Positions 36,646 to 45,418 of a stretch of DNA of 64,000 nucleotides are shown here, in pieces (within the stretch, counting starts at the first letter, position 1; every line of letters starts with the position of its first letter). The DNA is from Domibacillus sp. DTU_2020_1001157_1_SI_ALB_TIR_016 (GTDB taxonomy: Bacteria; Bacillota; Bacilli; Bacillales; Domibacillaceae). The position numbers and the translations under genes were made by a program. Location of the stretch: NCBI RefSeq assembly GCF_032341995.1, contig NZ_CP135439.1:1860001-1924000 (forward strand). Direction: 5' to 3'. The notes under the pieces are model-generated. The model did no database searches. It was not told where the DNA came from and saw nothing but the letters and a program-made list of their open reading frames with translations.

Positions 36646-37072
36646 CTTGTTTGAACCTCCATTGCGTTACCTTTCTTCATCAATGAGCTGCTTTGAGCGA
36701 ATTTTACATATAGATAGCTTAACCATTTTACGGTAATGCGATACTCAGTTAAAAATAATCCTTTGTACCAATGCCCAGCCCCAAATACACTTTGCATACG
36801 ACTGGGCTGGCAGTTTTGGCCGACACGACAACGCAGCTTATGGAAAAGCCCCCTTGAAGCTATACAGCTTAAGGGGTTGTCAATATATGAGTATATGGAT
36901 CTGCACGATTCACACTCCTGGTGATGTACTAGTGTGATGAGCATAGGCTATCTTCTTCTTAACCTCGAAATGTCTTTGTATCAACCCTCGATGAACACTT
37001 TTCTTCATTTTCTTCCTGTCCAATTTACCAGCTCAAATGTATGGTTAATAAGTGATATAAAAAAGCACTTAT
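36646..37072. other. Gap without a recognised gene
   Basis: Contains an open minus-strand frame (36630-36944) rich in Cys and His that has no ribosome binding site, and a palindromic run near 36776-36815 (GCCCAGCC... GGGCTGGC). No element identified. Confidence 0.4.
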
Positions 37073-37225
37073 TCAGAAAACACCAGCTAAATATGATTGA
37101 ATAAAATCGGGTAATAGCTGAAAGAATAATCCCTCATATTTAATATCGAGTAAGCCAGCAATAAACAGTAATATAATCATTAAAATTAAAATAGGTTTCT
37201 TATTCTTTTTAGATATCGGCTTCAA
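37073..37225 (-). CDS. Small single-pass membrane protein (50 aa)
   Basis: Reads MKPISKKNKKPILILMIILL, then FIAGLLDIKYEGLFFQLLPD and FIQSYLAGVF. Basic N-terminus, one transmembrane helix (about 11-27) and a second amphipathic segment. The start is TTG with GTGGAGGGA 5 bases ahead. Too short for most gene finders. Function unknown. Confidence 0.6.
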   Translation of the reverse strand: MKPISKKNKKPILILMIILLFIAGLLDIKYEGLFFQLLPDFIQSYLAGVF

Positions 37226-37388
37226 AAGGTTCCCTCCACTAAAATACTATAATAGGAAGCTTGTTCTTGTGCGAGATCGCAAGCTTGTCCTTTTCTTTTG
37301 TCCACTTTTCAACTCTAGACAGCAGACTCTATTTGACACAGCTTACCTATCTGTCATTCCAGGTCTACTCATAATACATACTGCCGTA

Positions 37389-38147
37389 TCAAGGTTTCAT
37401 TTCCAATGCAACTGGACAATGATCGCTCCCCATAACACCAGCATGGATTTCTGCTTTTAACAGAGATTCGGCCATTCGTTCGGAGACAATAAAATAATCG
37501 ATTCTCCAGCCGATGTTTCTCTCTCTTACCTTACTCATATAAGACCACCATGTATAGGCGCCTTCTCTGTCAGGGTAAAAATACCTGAAACTGTCGATAA
37601 AGCCCGCTTCCAGCAATGTGGTCATCTTCCCCCGCTCCTCTTCCGTAAAGCCTGAGTTTCCCCTGTTAGACTTAGCATTTTTCAAGTCAATCTCCCGGTG
37701 CGCGACATTCAAGTCTCCACAATAAATGACCGGTTTTACACGATCCAGTTGGATTAAGTAATCGAGCACTTCCTCTTCCCAGATTAAGCGATAATCGAGA
37801 CGGGAAAGATCCCTTTTGGAATTAGGTGTGTAAACATTGACTAGAAAAAATTTATCAAACTCGAGGGTAATGGCCCTTCCTTCCGATTCTTGTTTATTCG
37901 GACCAATCCCATACTTCACCGAAAGAGGCGGAACTTTAGTAAAAACGGCTGTGCCGGAATACCCTTTTTTCTCTGCGTAATTCCAATATTGATGATAGCC
38001 TTCCAGGTCAAGACTGATTTGACCTTCCTGCAGCTTCGTTTCTTGAAGGCAAAATATATCAGCGCTTACTTCATTGAAATAGTCCAAAAATCCCTTTCTC
38101 ACACAAGCTCTTATGCCATTCACGTTCCATGAAACCAGTTTTACCAT
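37389..38147 (-). CDS. exoA: Exodeoxyribonuclease III / AP endonuclease ExoA
   Basis: A 252-residue Xth/ExoA enzyme of base excision repair that nicks DNA at abasic sites and has 3'-5' exonuclease and phosphatase activity. Motifs of the exonuclease-endonuclease-phosphatase fold: SWNVNGIRA (N7), LQETKLQ (catalytic Glu about 36), NVYTPNS, CGDLNVAH (D, N), and the terminal GSDHCPV. Full length. Upstream the minus strand has AGCGAGGAGAC as ribosome binding site. Confidence 0.96.
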   Translation of the reverse strand: MVKLVSWNVNGIRACVRKGFLDYFNEVSADIFCLQETKLQEGQISLDLEGYHQYWNYAEKKGYSGTAVFTKVPPLSVKYGIGPNKQESEGRAITLEFDKFFLVNVYTPNSKRDLSRLDYRLIWEEEVLDYLIQLDRVKPVIYCGDLNVAHREIDLKNAKSNRGNSGFTEEERGKMTTLLEAGFIDSFRYFYPDREGAYTWWSYMSKVRERNIGWRIDYFIVSERMAESLLKAEIHAGVMGSDHCPVALEMKP

Positions 38148-38869
38148 GTATGTTTGTCTCCTCGCTGTTCCTTTTAGTAAACTCCATGGTTACTATACTA
38201 GTTAATAGAAAGAAAAGCATCCAGTGACAAGTTTTTTGGTAAAACAGTTTGTTAATAGCGTTAAATAAAGAAGAAATGCAATTGGCCATGTATGAATAAA
38301 AGAGGAACGTCACAGAAACTCTTATAACACTAATTTTTTTTAACACGTATATACACCTTACTATCGTTACATTTTATGGCTTATCATTGATGTTTTCTTT
38401 TTTAGTTAAAACATCTTATACGTTAACGGCAAACGAATAAAATCTGTAAGCAAACTACTTGCCCTATCCGCTTTGTTGTAAAGTGACTGTCTCAAACATA
38501 AAAAAAGCCACTTTAAAAAAAGCAGCTGGTTGTTGCTACCGTGCAAGAGTTTTTTCACTTTTTTCTCATTCAGCCCATTGACGACATTTTTCATCGACAA
38601 GGCAGTCTAGTTTCTCTTCACTAATTTCTAAAGCATATGACCGAACAGATCCAACAAAAATTTGTTCATTTGCACTAACCAAACCACTTCCTACATCCCA
38701 CAATTTGGTTGATTCAGTTTATACTTTTGTTTTTCATACATTCTTTAGACTCTCATTTGCATTGCGTAAAATAGTATCAAATGCCATTTTAGATTTAATA
38801 TCTGAATAAATGTAGAAATGTAGAACAGCTTTTTTGTGGGAAAAGTTGTAACAAAACTAAAAGCATTAT
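38148..38869. other. Gap of about 720 bases without a recognised gene
   Basis: A minus-strand frame at 38406-38600 (MSMKNVVNGLNEKKVKKLLH...) has no good ribosome binding site. Two runs of AAAAAAAGC/CCACTTT type near 38495-38525 give short weak hairpins. Nothing else could be identified. Confidence 0.4.
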
Positions 38870-39544
38870 TCAATGAAACGACTTCTTTTTAATATACGTA
38901 TAGATCCTATAAGAATGCCTTACTAAATCTAAAACAAATAATGGAATCTTAACCGGGAATTTATATAAAGTCTTCCGGTAAAACTTATAATAAGCTTTGA
39001 CGATATCGTTCCATTTTTCATCTTCCTTCTCTTTGTAGAAATCAGATATATCTACAATATATCCCTTTCCGTCATTCATCATCACATTTTTCCCATGTAC
39101 ATCTACAGGTGTCAGCCCTTGACTTCGAGCATAATCCAATGCTTGATTGATGTCTATGATCACTTGTTCCGGTATCCTGACTCCTTTTGCAACTGCATTG
39201 TATAAGGTAATTCCTTTTAGCCGCTTTAACACAAGGAAGTTCTCTCCCTTATAGACTAATTGAGAATAAGCAGGATGGTGCCCCATTCTTTGATAAACTT
39301 CCGCTTCTTTTTCTAATCCTTCCAAGTTTCTGGCGTAGATTTTTACGACCCAATCTTTATTTGAATGATGCAGAAAAACAGCAGCATAGTTACCGACACC
39401 AAGGCACTCCCACTCTCTTGGTGTGTGAAGAACCTTAATGGGTTCAAAAGGATTTTTACTTTTCATTTTCACGTTATGTATAAGCGTTTTTTCAATTAGT
39501 GCAACGTAACTTTTCATTCTCCCATACAACTCCGTCCATAACAT
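38870..39544 (-). CDS. Serine/threonine protein kinase-like protein (YrzF type)
   Basis: A 224-residue minimal kinase-like protein. Glycine loop LGVGNYAAVFLHH (about 48-60), ATP-binding Lys in WVVKIYA (K68), catalytic loop VDVHGKNVMM (the Asp of HxD appears as D-V-H-G-K-N) and metal-binding VDISDF. The C-terminal tail is basic. B. subtilis YrzF is the nearest named relative. Start 39544 has only a weak AAAGAAAG site; the frame is open three-quarters of a turn further upstream, so the start is uncertain. Confidence 0.75.
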   Translation of the reverse strand: MLWTELYGRMKSYVALIEKTLIHNVKMKSKNPFEPIKVLHTPREWECLGVGNYAAVFLHHSNKDWVVKIYARNLEGLEKEAEVYQRMGHHPAYSQLVYKGENFLVLKRLKGITLYNAVAKGVRIPEQVIIDINQALDYARSQGLTPVDVHGKNVMMNDGKGYIVDISDFYKEKEDEKWNDIVKAYYKFYRKTLYKFPVKIPLFVLDLVRHSYRIYTYIKKKSFH

Positions 39545-39784
39545 CACAATACTTTCTTTAAATAACCACAAAACCTTTATATTATATTAATCCTCACCGC
39601 TTTAATTAAACAGGCTTTTTTTACCTATAATGAAATACATCCCCTTATTTATCCAGGAACATAACACCGATAATACCAAGAGCAAAAAAAAACGCCTCAA
39701 AATGAAAACGAGGATATAAGAGGGGAATAGTACATGTACAATCATTAAACCACGTGTTCCTGAAATAGCCGCCAAAGGAACCGG

Positions 39785-40318
39785 CTATTCCCGCCGGCCC
39801 TCTCCTTTTTCCAGGGAGGAAACAAGCGGCAGGAGCTGCTTGTAAATACTAACGATTTCCTCTATTTTCATCCTTACCAGGCCACTGGAAGAAGGCGCCA
39901 CGAAGTCCAGCGTGCCAGGAACGACAGAAACATGCTGGGGACCCCATGCAACCTGCTTCCTGCCGCTATATTCCTGATAAACCCCTTTGCCGACAAAACA
40001 AACAATTGTAGGCCGATAATGTTCTATCTTTTTCTTTAACAAAACCCTGCCCTCCTGATACTCTTCTTTTGTAATTTTATCAGCCGTTTTCGTTGGTCTC
40101 GCCACAATATTTGTCAATCCGTACCCTAACTCTACTAATAGACGGTCCTCGATTGCTGTAAATTTTCTAGAGGTTAATCCCGCTTCAAAAAGAATTTTCC
40201 AAAAGCGGTTATTCGGATTCGCAAAATGATGTCCCGTTTCTCCGGAACGGACACTGGGATTGAAACCGACAAAAAGAATATCAAGATTTTCTTTTAAATG
40301 GTCCTTAATTGGCTTCAC
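39785..40318 (-). CDS. mug: G/U mismatch-specific DNA glycosylase (Mug)
   Basis: A 177-residue uracil-DNA-glycosylase-superfamily protein. Motif 1 VGFNPSVRSGETGHHFANPN (the Asn catalytic-loop form of Mug/TDG), NNRFWKILFEAGL, the central VCFVGKGVYQEYSG, and motif 2 VAPSSSGLVR that contacts the DNA minor groove. Removes U or thymine derivatives opposite G. GGAGGTCTG lies upstream of the ATG. Monocistronic. Confidence 0.93.
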   Translation of the reverse strand: MKPIKDHLKENLDILFVGFNPSVRSGETGHHFANPNNRFWKILFEAGLTSRKFTAIEDRLLVELGYGLTNIVARPTKTADKITKEEYQEGRVLLKKKIEHYRPTIVCFVGKGVYQEYSGRKQVAWGPQHVSVVPGTLDFVAPSSSGLVRMKIEEIVSIYKQLLPLVSSLEKGEGRRE

Positions 40319-40559
40319 CCTTCAGACCTCCCTCACTTTTAATCGACTCGTTTACTTCTCTTTACTATTCCCTATTTTTTGATGTGGTAAAAAAAACAGA
40401 ACACTAATTCTCACTTACCGGAACAGTTTTTCAGTTTTGCTTTATTGTTTCAGATAACTTAAGCAGCGGTAAAATTTACAAAAGCTAGTTTATAAGACCG
40501 ATATCGTATTCATTTAGGTGAAATTGAAAAGGTACACCGGCCAAATTAAGGAAAGCATG

Positions 40560-40919
40560 TCCTATAACGGGTGGTCAAAACAGACACAGACCTCCACACA
40601 GTTATATATGAATGGACCTCAGCAGATACATCGTTTGGCAATGCAAACTTCATATTTCAAGGTGGTGTGACCAAAGCACAACCCGGCCTCGGAGAAGGTG
40701 CTCATTCTGATGTACAGATCACTGCAGAAAAATGCAACACGATTCAAACTAGCAGGTGCTAAGAAGCACAAAAGATCACTGGCAGTGAAGGTGAATGAAC
40801 TTCTGAAACGGGTACAGCTGGTGAACAGTTCATACGTTTATCATCACTTACTACGGCGAATCACCTGGCTCAAACGCTGCCCTGACATTCATGAAAGATA
40901 AACTGGAATCTAAATCCTA
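40560..40919 (+). pseudogene. Frameshifted remnant of an unidentified protein
   Basis: The plus strand reads VKTDTDLHTVIYEWTSADTS, then FGNANFIFQGGVTKAQPG..., then in other frames RFKLAGAKKHK and finally FIITYYGESPGSNAALTFMK with DKLESKS and a stop at 40917. The last part is a convincing protein C-terminus, but it is not in frame with the first. Family not recognised. No ribosome binding site ahead of 40571. Confidence 0.45.
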
Positions 40920-41100
40920 AATTGGATTAAAGCAAGCTCTGCTTAAGCAGGGTCGTTTGTTCGGCTTTAAAAATGGCGGGCTCAGGCTTTTGCTTTCCGG
41001 CCGGCTGTTTTATCAAGCTGCACCTCAAATAAAGTAGTTATATTCCTTTTCGATTAAATTCTTCCCAATTTTTCCGTATATTATCGTATGATGAAAAATG

Positions 41101-41128
41101 AAAAAAACCCTTGATGATCAAGGGTTTT
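41101..41128 (-). terminator. Intrinsic terminator
   Basis: AAAAACCCTTGA and TCAAGGGTTTTT form a 12-bp stem with T run on the minus strand, downstream of the small zinc-ribbon gene. Confidence 0.9.
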
Positions 41129-41267
41129 TACAAGTGTTGTCTAAGGTGTGCCCAGCGGGGAGCGTGCCCCAGTGCCTGGAACCTGCTGAAGTATGTGACT
41201 ATTGTTGATAAAGGAGAGCAATAAAAACAGGCTGGAAATCGAAGAGGATCTGGACAATAAGAGGAAC

Positions 41268-41447
41268 TTAATACTTTCTTGCGCCGCATTTCGGGCAAAT
41301 ATATACATCTTCGGCATCAAAAATGGACCCGCACTTTGTTTTTTCAAGTACAACCATAGCGCTGCGAAGCTCCGCCCGTTGTCCTTCCCAACCACATTCA
41401 CACTTGACGTTGTTTGTTGAGCCAAATTTGTACAATCCATAATTCAT
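41268..41447 (-). CDS. Small zinc-ribbon protein (59 aa)
   Basis: Reads MNYGLYKFGSTNNVKCECGW, then EGQRAELRSAMVVLEKTKCG and SIFDAEDVYICPKCGARKY. C16-x-C18 and CPKCG (C51, C54) form a plausible four-cysteine zinc site. AAGGGGTGA lies 7 bases before ATG 41447, and a terminator follows 140 bases downstream. Below the usual length cutoff. Function unknown; zinc ribbons of this size often bind nucleic acid or proteins. Confidence 0.65.
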   Translation of the reverse strand: MNYGLYKFGSTNNVKCECGWEGQRAELRSAMVVLEKTKCGSIFDAEDVYICPKCGARKY

Positions 41448-41571
41448 ACTGATTCACCCCTTAATTAGCGTATTCAGATATTATCTGTATGTTCATTTTA
41501 CCGAGATAGACATTACATTTCAATATCACAAAAATTAAATTTTTGTAAATCTTAGAAAATACTTTTTTTAA

Positions 41572-41610
41572 ACATCAAAAACTCCAGGCTCAAGTCCGGA
41601 GTTTTTGATG
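41572..41610 (-). terminator. Terminator of the SCO-family gene
   Basis: CATCAAAAACTCC and GGAGTTTTTGATG form a 13-bp stem, just downstream of the minus-strand stop. Confidence 0.88.
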
Positions 41611-41615
41611 TTTGT

Positions 41616-42209
41616 TTACTGTTTGGAGAGCGATTTTACATCCTGGACCATTTCGTCAAACGGCACTTCTTCCCCGTCCTGTTTATTTCCTGGATAGCTT
41701 TTTACAACGGTTCCTTTTTCATCGACCAAGTAAAAGCTTGTTCCATGAATGAACTGGTCTGATTTCGGATCTGGCAGCGCAATAGCTTGAAAGCTTTTCT
41801 CTGCAAATGCGCTTATTTCTTCCTCTTCATACCCTGTTAAAAGGTTCCAGTTCGATTCATCCGCTTCGTAATGTGAAATATAGCTCTTCAACGCCTGCGG
41901 TGTATCCCGAGCCGGGTCAATGCTGAACGACACAATTTCATAGTTTTGAACATCTTCCTCGTTCAAGCGGTCCTGCAGCTCGCTCATATTTCTTGTCATG
42001 GGCGGGCAAACCGTCGTACAGTTTGTGAAAATAAAATTGGCGAGCCACACTTTCCCTTTTAAATCAGCCAAACCAACTTGTTCACCATTTTGATTGGTAT
42101 AGGTAAAGTCTTGGACTTCCACATCCATGTTGCCTTCAAACTGACGGCCGCATGCACCAAGCAATAAAACAGCAGCGGCCATAATAAAAATGGACTGAAC
42201 TATTTTCAC
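41616..42209 (-). CDS. ypmQ: SCO1/SenC-family lipoprotein (YpmQ)
   Basis: A 197-residue lipoprotein with signal peptide and lipobox LLLGACG. The thioredoxin-like SCO domain has FTNCTTVCPPMT (the CxxxC copper-binding pair) and a distal His in FIHGTSFYLV. SCO proteins deliver copper to the CuA centre of cytochrome c oxidase at the outer face of the membrane. Start is GTG 42209 with GGAGGGAG 6 bases ahead. No oxidase gene is adjacent. Confidence 0.92.
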   Translation of the reverse strand: MKIVQSIFIMAAAVLLLGACGRQFEGNMDVEVQDFTYTNQNGEQVGLADLKGKVWLANFIFTNCTTVCPPMTRNMSELQDRLNEEDVQNYEIVSFSIDPARDTPQALKSYISHYEADESNWNLLTGYEEEEISAFAEKSFQAIALPDPKSDQFIHGTSFYLVDEKGTVVKSYPGNKQDGEEVPFDEMVQDVKSLSKQ

Positions 42210-42310
42210 ATAACTCCCTCCAAGCATCTTTTATCCTTTTATCGTAGAGGAAACCTTCTTATTTCTCAATGCGCTGCTGCGGCCTGATCTTGAATACTTT
42301 ATGAACGTTT

Positions 42311-45300
42311 TCAGCTTTCTCCTGTAAAAACAAATGCAGCTTTGCTTCCGGTATCGGACTGGCCTACCTCCAGACGAGCATCAATCCGCTCTTTCAGCTC
42401 TGGCACGTGGGAGATAATACCGACCAGGCGGCCGTCCGCTTGTATATCCATTAACGTTTCAATGGCCTGGTCCAGCGATTCCGGATCAAGCGTGCCGAAT
42501 CCTTCGTCCACAAACATCGTTTCAAGCGATACGCCGCCTGCATGATTTTGGACCACTTCTGCCAGTCCGAGCGCAAGGGCAAGCGCCGCTTTAAAGCTTT
42601 CTCCCCCGGACAGTGTTTTCACATGCCGGCTGGCACCTGTATATTGGTCAAAAACGAGAAGATCCAAGCCGCTTTGCGCATTTCCTTTTGACCGCTCGGT
42701 TAAACGCTCCAGTAAAAAACGGCCATTTGTCATCGCCGAAAGCCTCGTGTTGGCTGCGGTTAAGATATCTTCCAAAAACGATGCCAGTACATATCGTTCA
42801 AACGTTACCTTCAGGTCATTTTTCCCGTGCGTTACTTCAAACAAATGGCCAGAAAGTCGGTACGCTTCTTCAGCCTTCGCCATCCGTGCCGCTATCTCTT
42901 CAACCGACTGGCGGATGCGCCGCGATTCTTTTGCACAAGCAGCAACGGAAGAAGCCTCATTTGCCCATTGAACAGCTTCTTCATTTAACGCTCCAATCTC
43001 TTCTTCAAGCTTGCTGATGTCTGCCCGTTCATGTCCTTGAAGAGTGGTTTGCAGCTCCTCAATCAGTAAAGTAAGCTCGCGTTCTTTTTGTTCGAACTGC
43101 CGGACCGTTTCTTTCATTTCTGCAAGGGATTCGAGCCATTTCTTCGCTTCCTCATATTGTTCGGCGGACCCAAAACCAGCCTGCTGTCGCTTTTGCTCAA
43201 AAGCCGCTCTTACTTCACGATAGTCCCTTTCTGCTTCCTGAAGCGTTTGCTGGCGTTCCTCTAAAACAGACAGGGCTGCCTGCATTGCTGTACGGGCGCG
43301 CTGAACATCTTCTACTGCCTGTTCATAGCGGCGCTCTAAAACGGCTGCCCTTTGCTCTATACGTTCAAGCTCTCTGGCAAAGTAACCGCTGTTGCGCATC
43401 GCCTCAGGAACCGATTGCTCAAGCTGCTGTCGCGTACTCTGTGCTTGAATAAAAGCCGTATGATCCATCATTTCCTGCTGTCTCGTTTGGTCTAATTCGG
43501 CTTCAAGCTGTTGTTTTTGTTTTTTCAGCTCATCCAGCTGCCCTTCCAGTTTCTGCTTTTGCTGAAGATCCTGGGCAGCTTGTCTGCGTGTTTGTTCGGC
43601 TTCTTTCAATCGCTCTATCGCTTCTTCTACTCCAAAGTCAGATGGAAGCTTTGCTTTTAGCTTGTCCACGTTTTCTGCTGCATGCCCTAATGCAAAACGG
43701 GATTCCATCCACTTCTGCTCCGCCTGCCGGTTTTCCTGGCTGAGACGGTCTACTTGCTGCTCCGCTTTCTTCAATGCCTGCTCTCCAAGCGGCGCTTCTC
43801 CTCCTGCAGCCGGGTTAGGATGATGAATGGAGCCGCACACGGAGCATGGTTCGCCCTCCTTTAGTTCACGGGCCAGCATCGCTGCCTGGCTTCTGTGCCA
43901 CTCTTCTCTTTTATGCTCCAGTTCTTTAATGGCTTTAGCCGCGGCTGAGGCTGCTTTCTGCGCTTCGATTTGGGCTGCTTCTTCCCTTTTTTGAAGGTCG
44001 CCCATTTCTTTTTCGGCATCGGCTAACTCTTGAAATTGTTCAATCAACGCGGTTAATCTCTCAATCTGATAGCCCGATTCCAAGTATATTTCTTTTGAAG
44101 AATCGAAAGCTTGCAGAGACGCCTCCGTCTTTTTCCTAGCTGCATCCAGCTCTTCGTTTTTCCGGATGAATTCGGCGGCGGCTTGTTTTGTTTCCTTCAG
44201 GCGCCCCTCTGTCTCTTCAGCTTTTTCTATGGCATCTTGATAAGCATAAACCGCTTCTTTTATCGACTGAAGATGCTGAAGCTCTTTTGTACATTCATCC
44301 CGTTCAGGACGGCGGCTTTCTTCTGCTTTCAGCCGTTCTTCCGCTTCTTCCAGCAGCTGCCGTGTGTTTTGCATCTCCGCTTCCGCTTCACTTTTTCTTC
44401 CTTCGGCAGTGTGCACAGCCTGGCGGGCCCGCTTTTCCATCATTTCATAGGATTGCAGCTTGTCTGCCCGCTCGGCTCCGTCTATTTTCCGGCAGCATCT
44501 CTCCATACCTTCTTTTTGTTCATCAAGCTCTTTTTGTTCCAGCCGGGCCTGCTCCAAACGATCAAATTGGGCATTTCGAGACAGCCCCCGCTCTCGTTCT
44601 CCCAGCAAAAAATCACGGCGTTCGCTTAAATGCTGCACTTTTTCCTGAAAGCTTTTAAACTGCTTGTCCATTTCTAGAAGATCGAGCTCAAGCTGATCAA
44701 ACACTGCTTTTCTTTGAATCAGCTCAGCTTCGAGCAGCGCGCGCATCGTGCTTGAGTATGCAGGCAGACTTTTTAAAAGGGCCATTTGCTGGTCAGCAGC
44801 CCGGCCTGCTTCTTTTTTTAATGCATCGGACTTTTCTTTTAAAATATCCTCTACCCGTTTATAAAAAGAAGTTTGAAACAACTTCTGCAAAATTTTCTCT
44901 TTTTCCTGGCTGCCAGCCATTAACAGCTTTTGAAATTCTCCCTGGGGAATCATTAAAATCTGCCTGAACTGATTGGCTTCAAGGCCGACTAGCTCATTTA
45001 TTTTTTCATCCGTATCCCGTACATTCGAAGCAAGGAGCACTTCTGTACCGTTCGCTTTTTTTTCATACAGCTCAGCGGTAGCTCCCGCTGTTGTCATACC
45101 GCCTCCACGCGCTTTTGGCTTTTCCTGCTGAGGGGTCCGGCGGATCAAAAACGTCCGTCCTTTTAACTCAAATAAAAGCGATACTTCTGTCAGCTGTTTT
45201 GGATCTGCAAATTGGCTTCGCATTTCTGAAGCGCTTCGGTGATCTCCGCTTGGCTTGCCGTACATCGCAAAGCTGATGGCGTCAAATATCGTTGTTTTTC

Positions 45301-45418
45301 CTGATCCCGTTTTGCCGGAAATCACAAACATTTTTCGGTTTTCGAGCGCCGAAAAATCAATCACCTGCCGGCCTGCATACGGACCAAAAGCAGTCATTGT
45401 CAGTGTCACAGGCTTCAT
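42311..45418 (-). CDS. sbcC: Nuclease SbcCD subunit C (SMC-like ATPase)
   Basis: A 1035-residue Rad50-type ATPase. Walker A GKTGSGKTT at residues 35-43, two long coiled coils, the zinc-hook CSVCG near the middle, the ABC signature LSGGESF, and Walker B with its Glu in ETMFVDEGFGTLD near the end. With SbcD it opens DNA hairpins and trims blocked ends. Its ATG overlaps the sbcD stop by 4 bases (ATGA), so translation is coupled. No terminator is obvious between its stop and the SCO gene. Confidence 0.95.
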   Translation of the reverse strand: MKPVTLTMTAFGPYAGRQVIDFSALENRKMFVISGKTGSGKTTIFDAISFAMYGKPSGDHRSASEMRSQFADPKQLTEVSLLFELKGRTFLIRRTPQQEKPKARGGGMTTAGATAELYEKKANGTEVLLASNVRDTDEKINELVGLEANQFRQILMIPQGEFQKLLMAGSQEKEKILQKLFQTSFYKRVEDILKEKSDALKKEAGRAADQQMALLKSLPAYSSTMRALLEAELIQRKAVFDQLELDLLEMDKQFKSFQEKVQHLSERRDFLLGERERGLSRNAQFDRLEQARLEQKELDEQKEGMERCCRKIDGAERADKLQSYEMMEKRARQAVHTAEGRKSEAEAEMQNTRQLLEEAEERLKAEESRRPERDECTKELQHLQSIKEAVYAYQDAIEKAEETEGRLKETKQAAAEFIRKNEELDAARKKTEASLQAFDSSKEIYLESGYQIERLTALIEQFQELADAEKEMGDLQKREEAAQIEAQKAASAAAKAIKELEHKREEWHRSQAAMLARELKEGEPCSVCGSIHHPNPAAGGEAPLGEQALKKAEQQVDRLSQENRQAEQKWMESRFALGHAAENVDKLKAKLPSDFGVEEAIERLKEAEQTRRQAAQDLQQKQKLEGQLDELKKQKQQLEAELDQTRQQEMMDHTAFIQAQSTRQQLEQSVPEAMRNSGYFARELERIEQRAAVLERRYEQAVEDVQRARTAMQAALSVLEERQQTLQEAERDYREVRAAFEQKRQQAGFGSAEQYEEAKKWLESLAEMKETVRQFEQKERELTLLIEELQTTLQGHERADISKLEEEIGALNEEAVQWANEASSVAACAKESRRIRQSVEEIAARMAKAEEAYRLSGHLFEVTHGKNDLKVTFERYVLASFLEDILTAANTRLSAMTNGRFLLERLTERSKGNAQSGLDLLVFDQYTGASRHVKTLSGGESFKAALALALGLAEVVQNHAGGVSLETMFVDEGFGTLDPESLDQAIETLMDIQADGRLVGIISHVPELKERIDARLEVGQSDTGSKAAFVFTGES

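Noticed and set aside
36630..36944. 104-codon Cys/His-rich minus-strand frame
   Set aside because: No ribosome binding site, overlaps the start of the CBO0543-type gene, and has no family resemblance.
44111..44658. Long open frames antisense to sbcC (172 and 156 codons)
   Set aside because: They lie opposite a certain gene, have no ribosome binding site, and their composition mirrors the coiled-coil coding strand.
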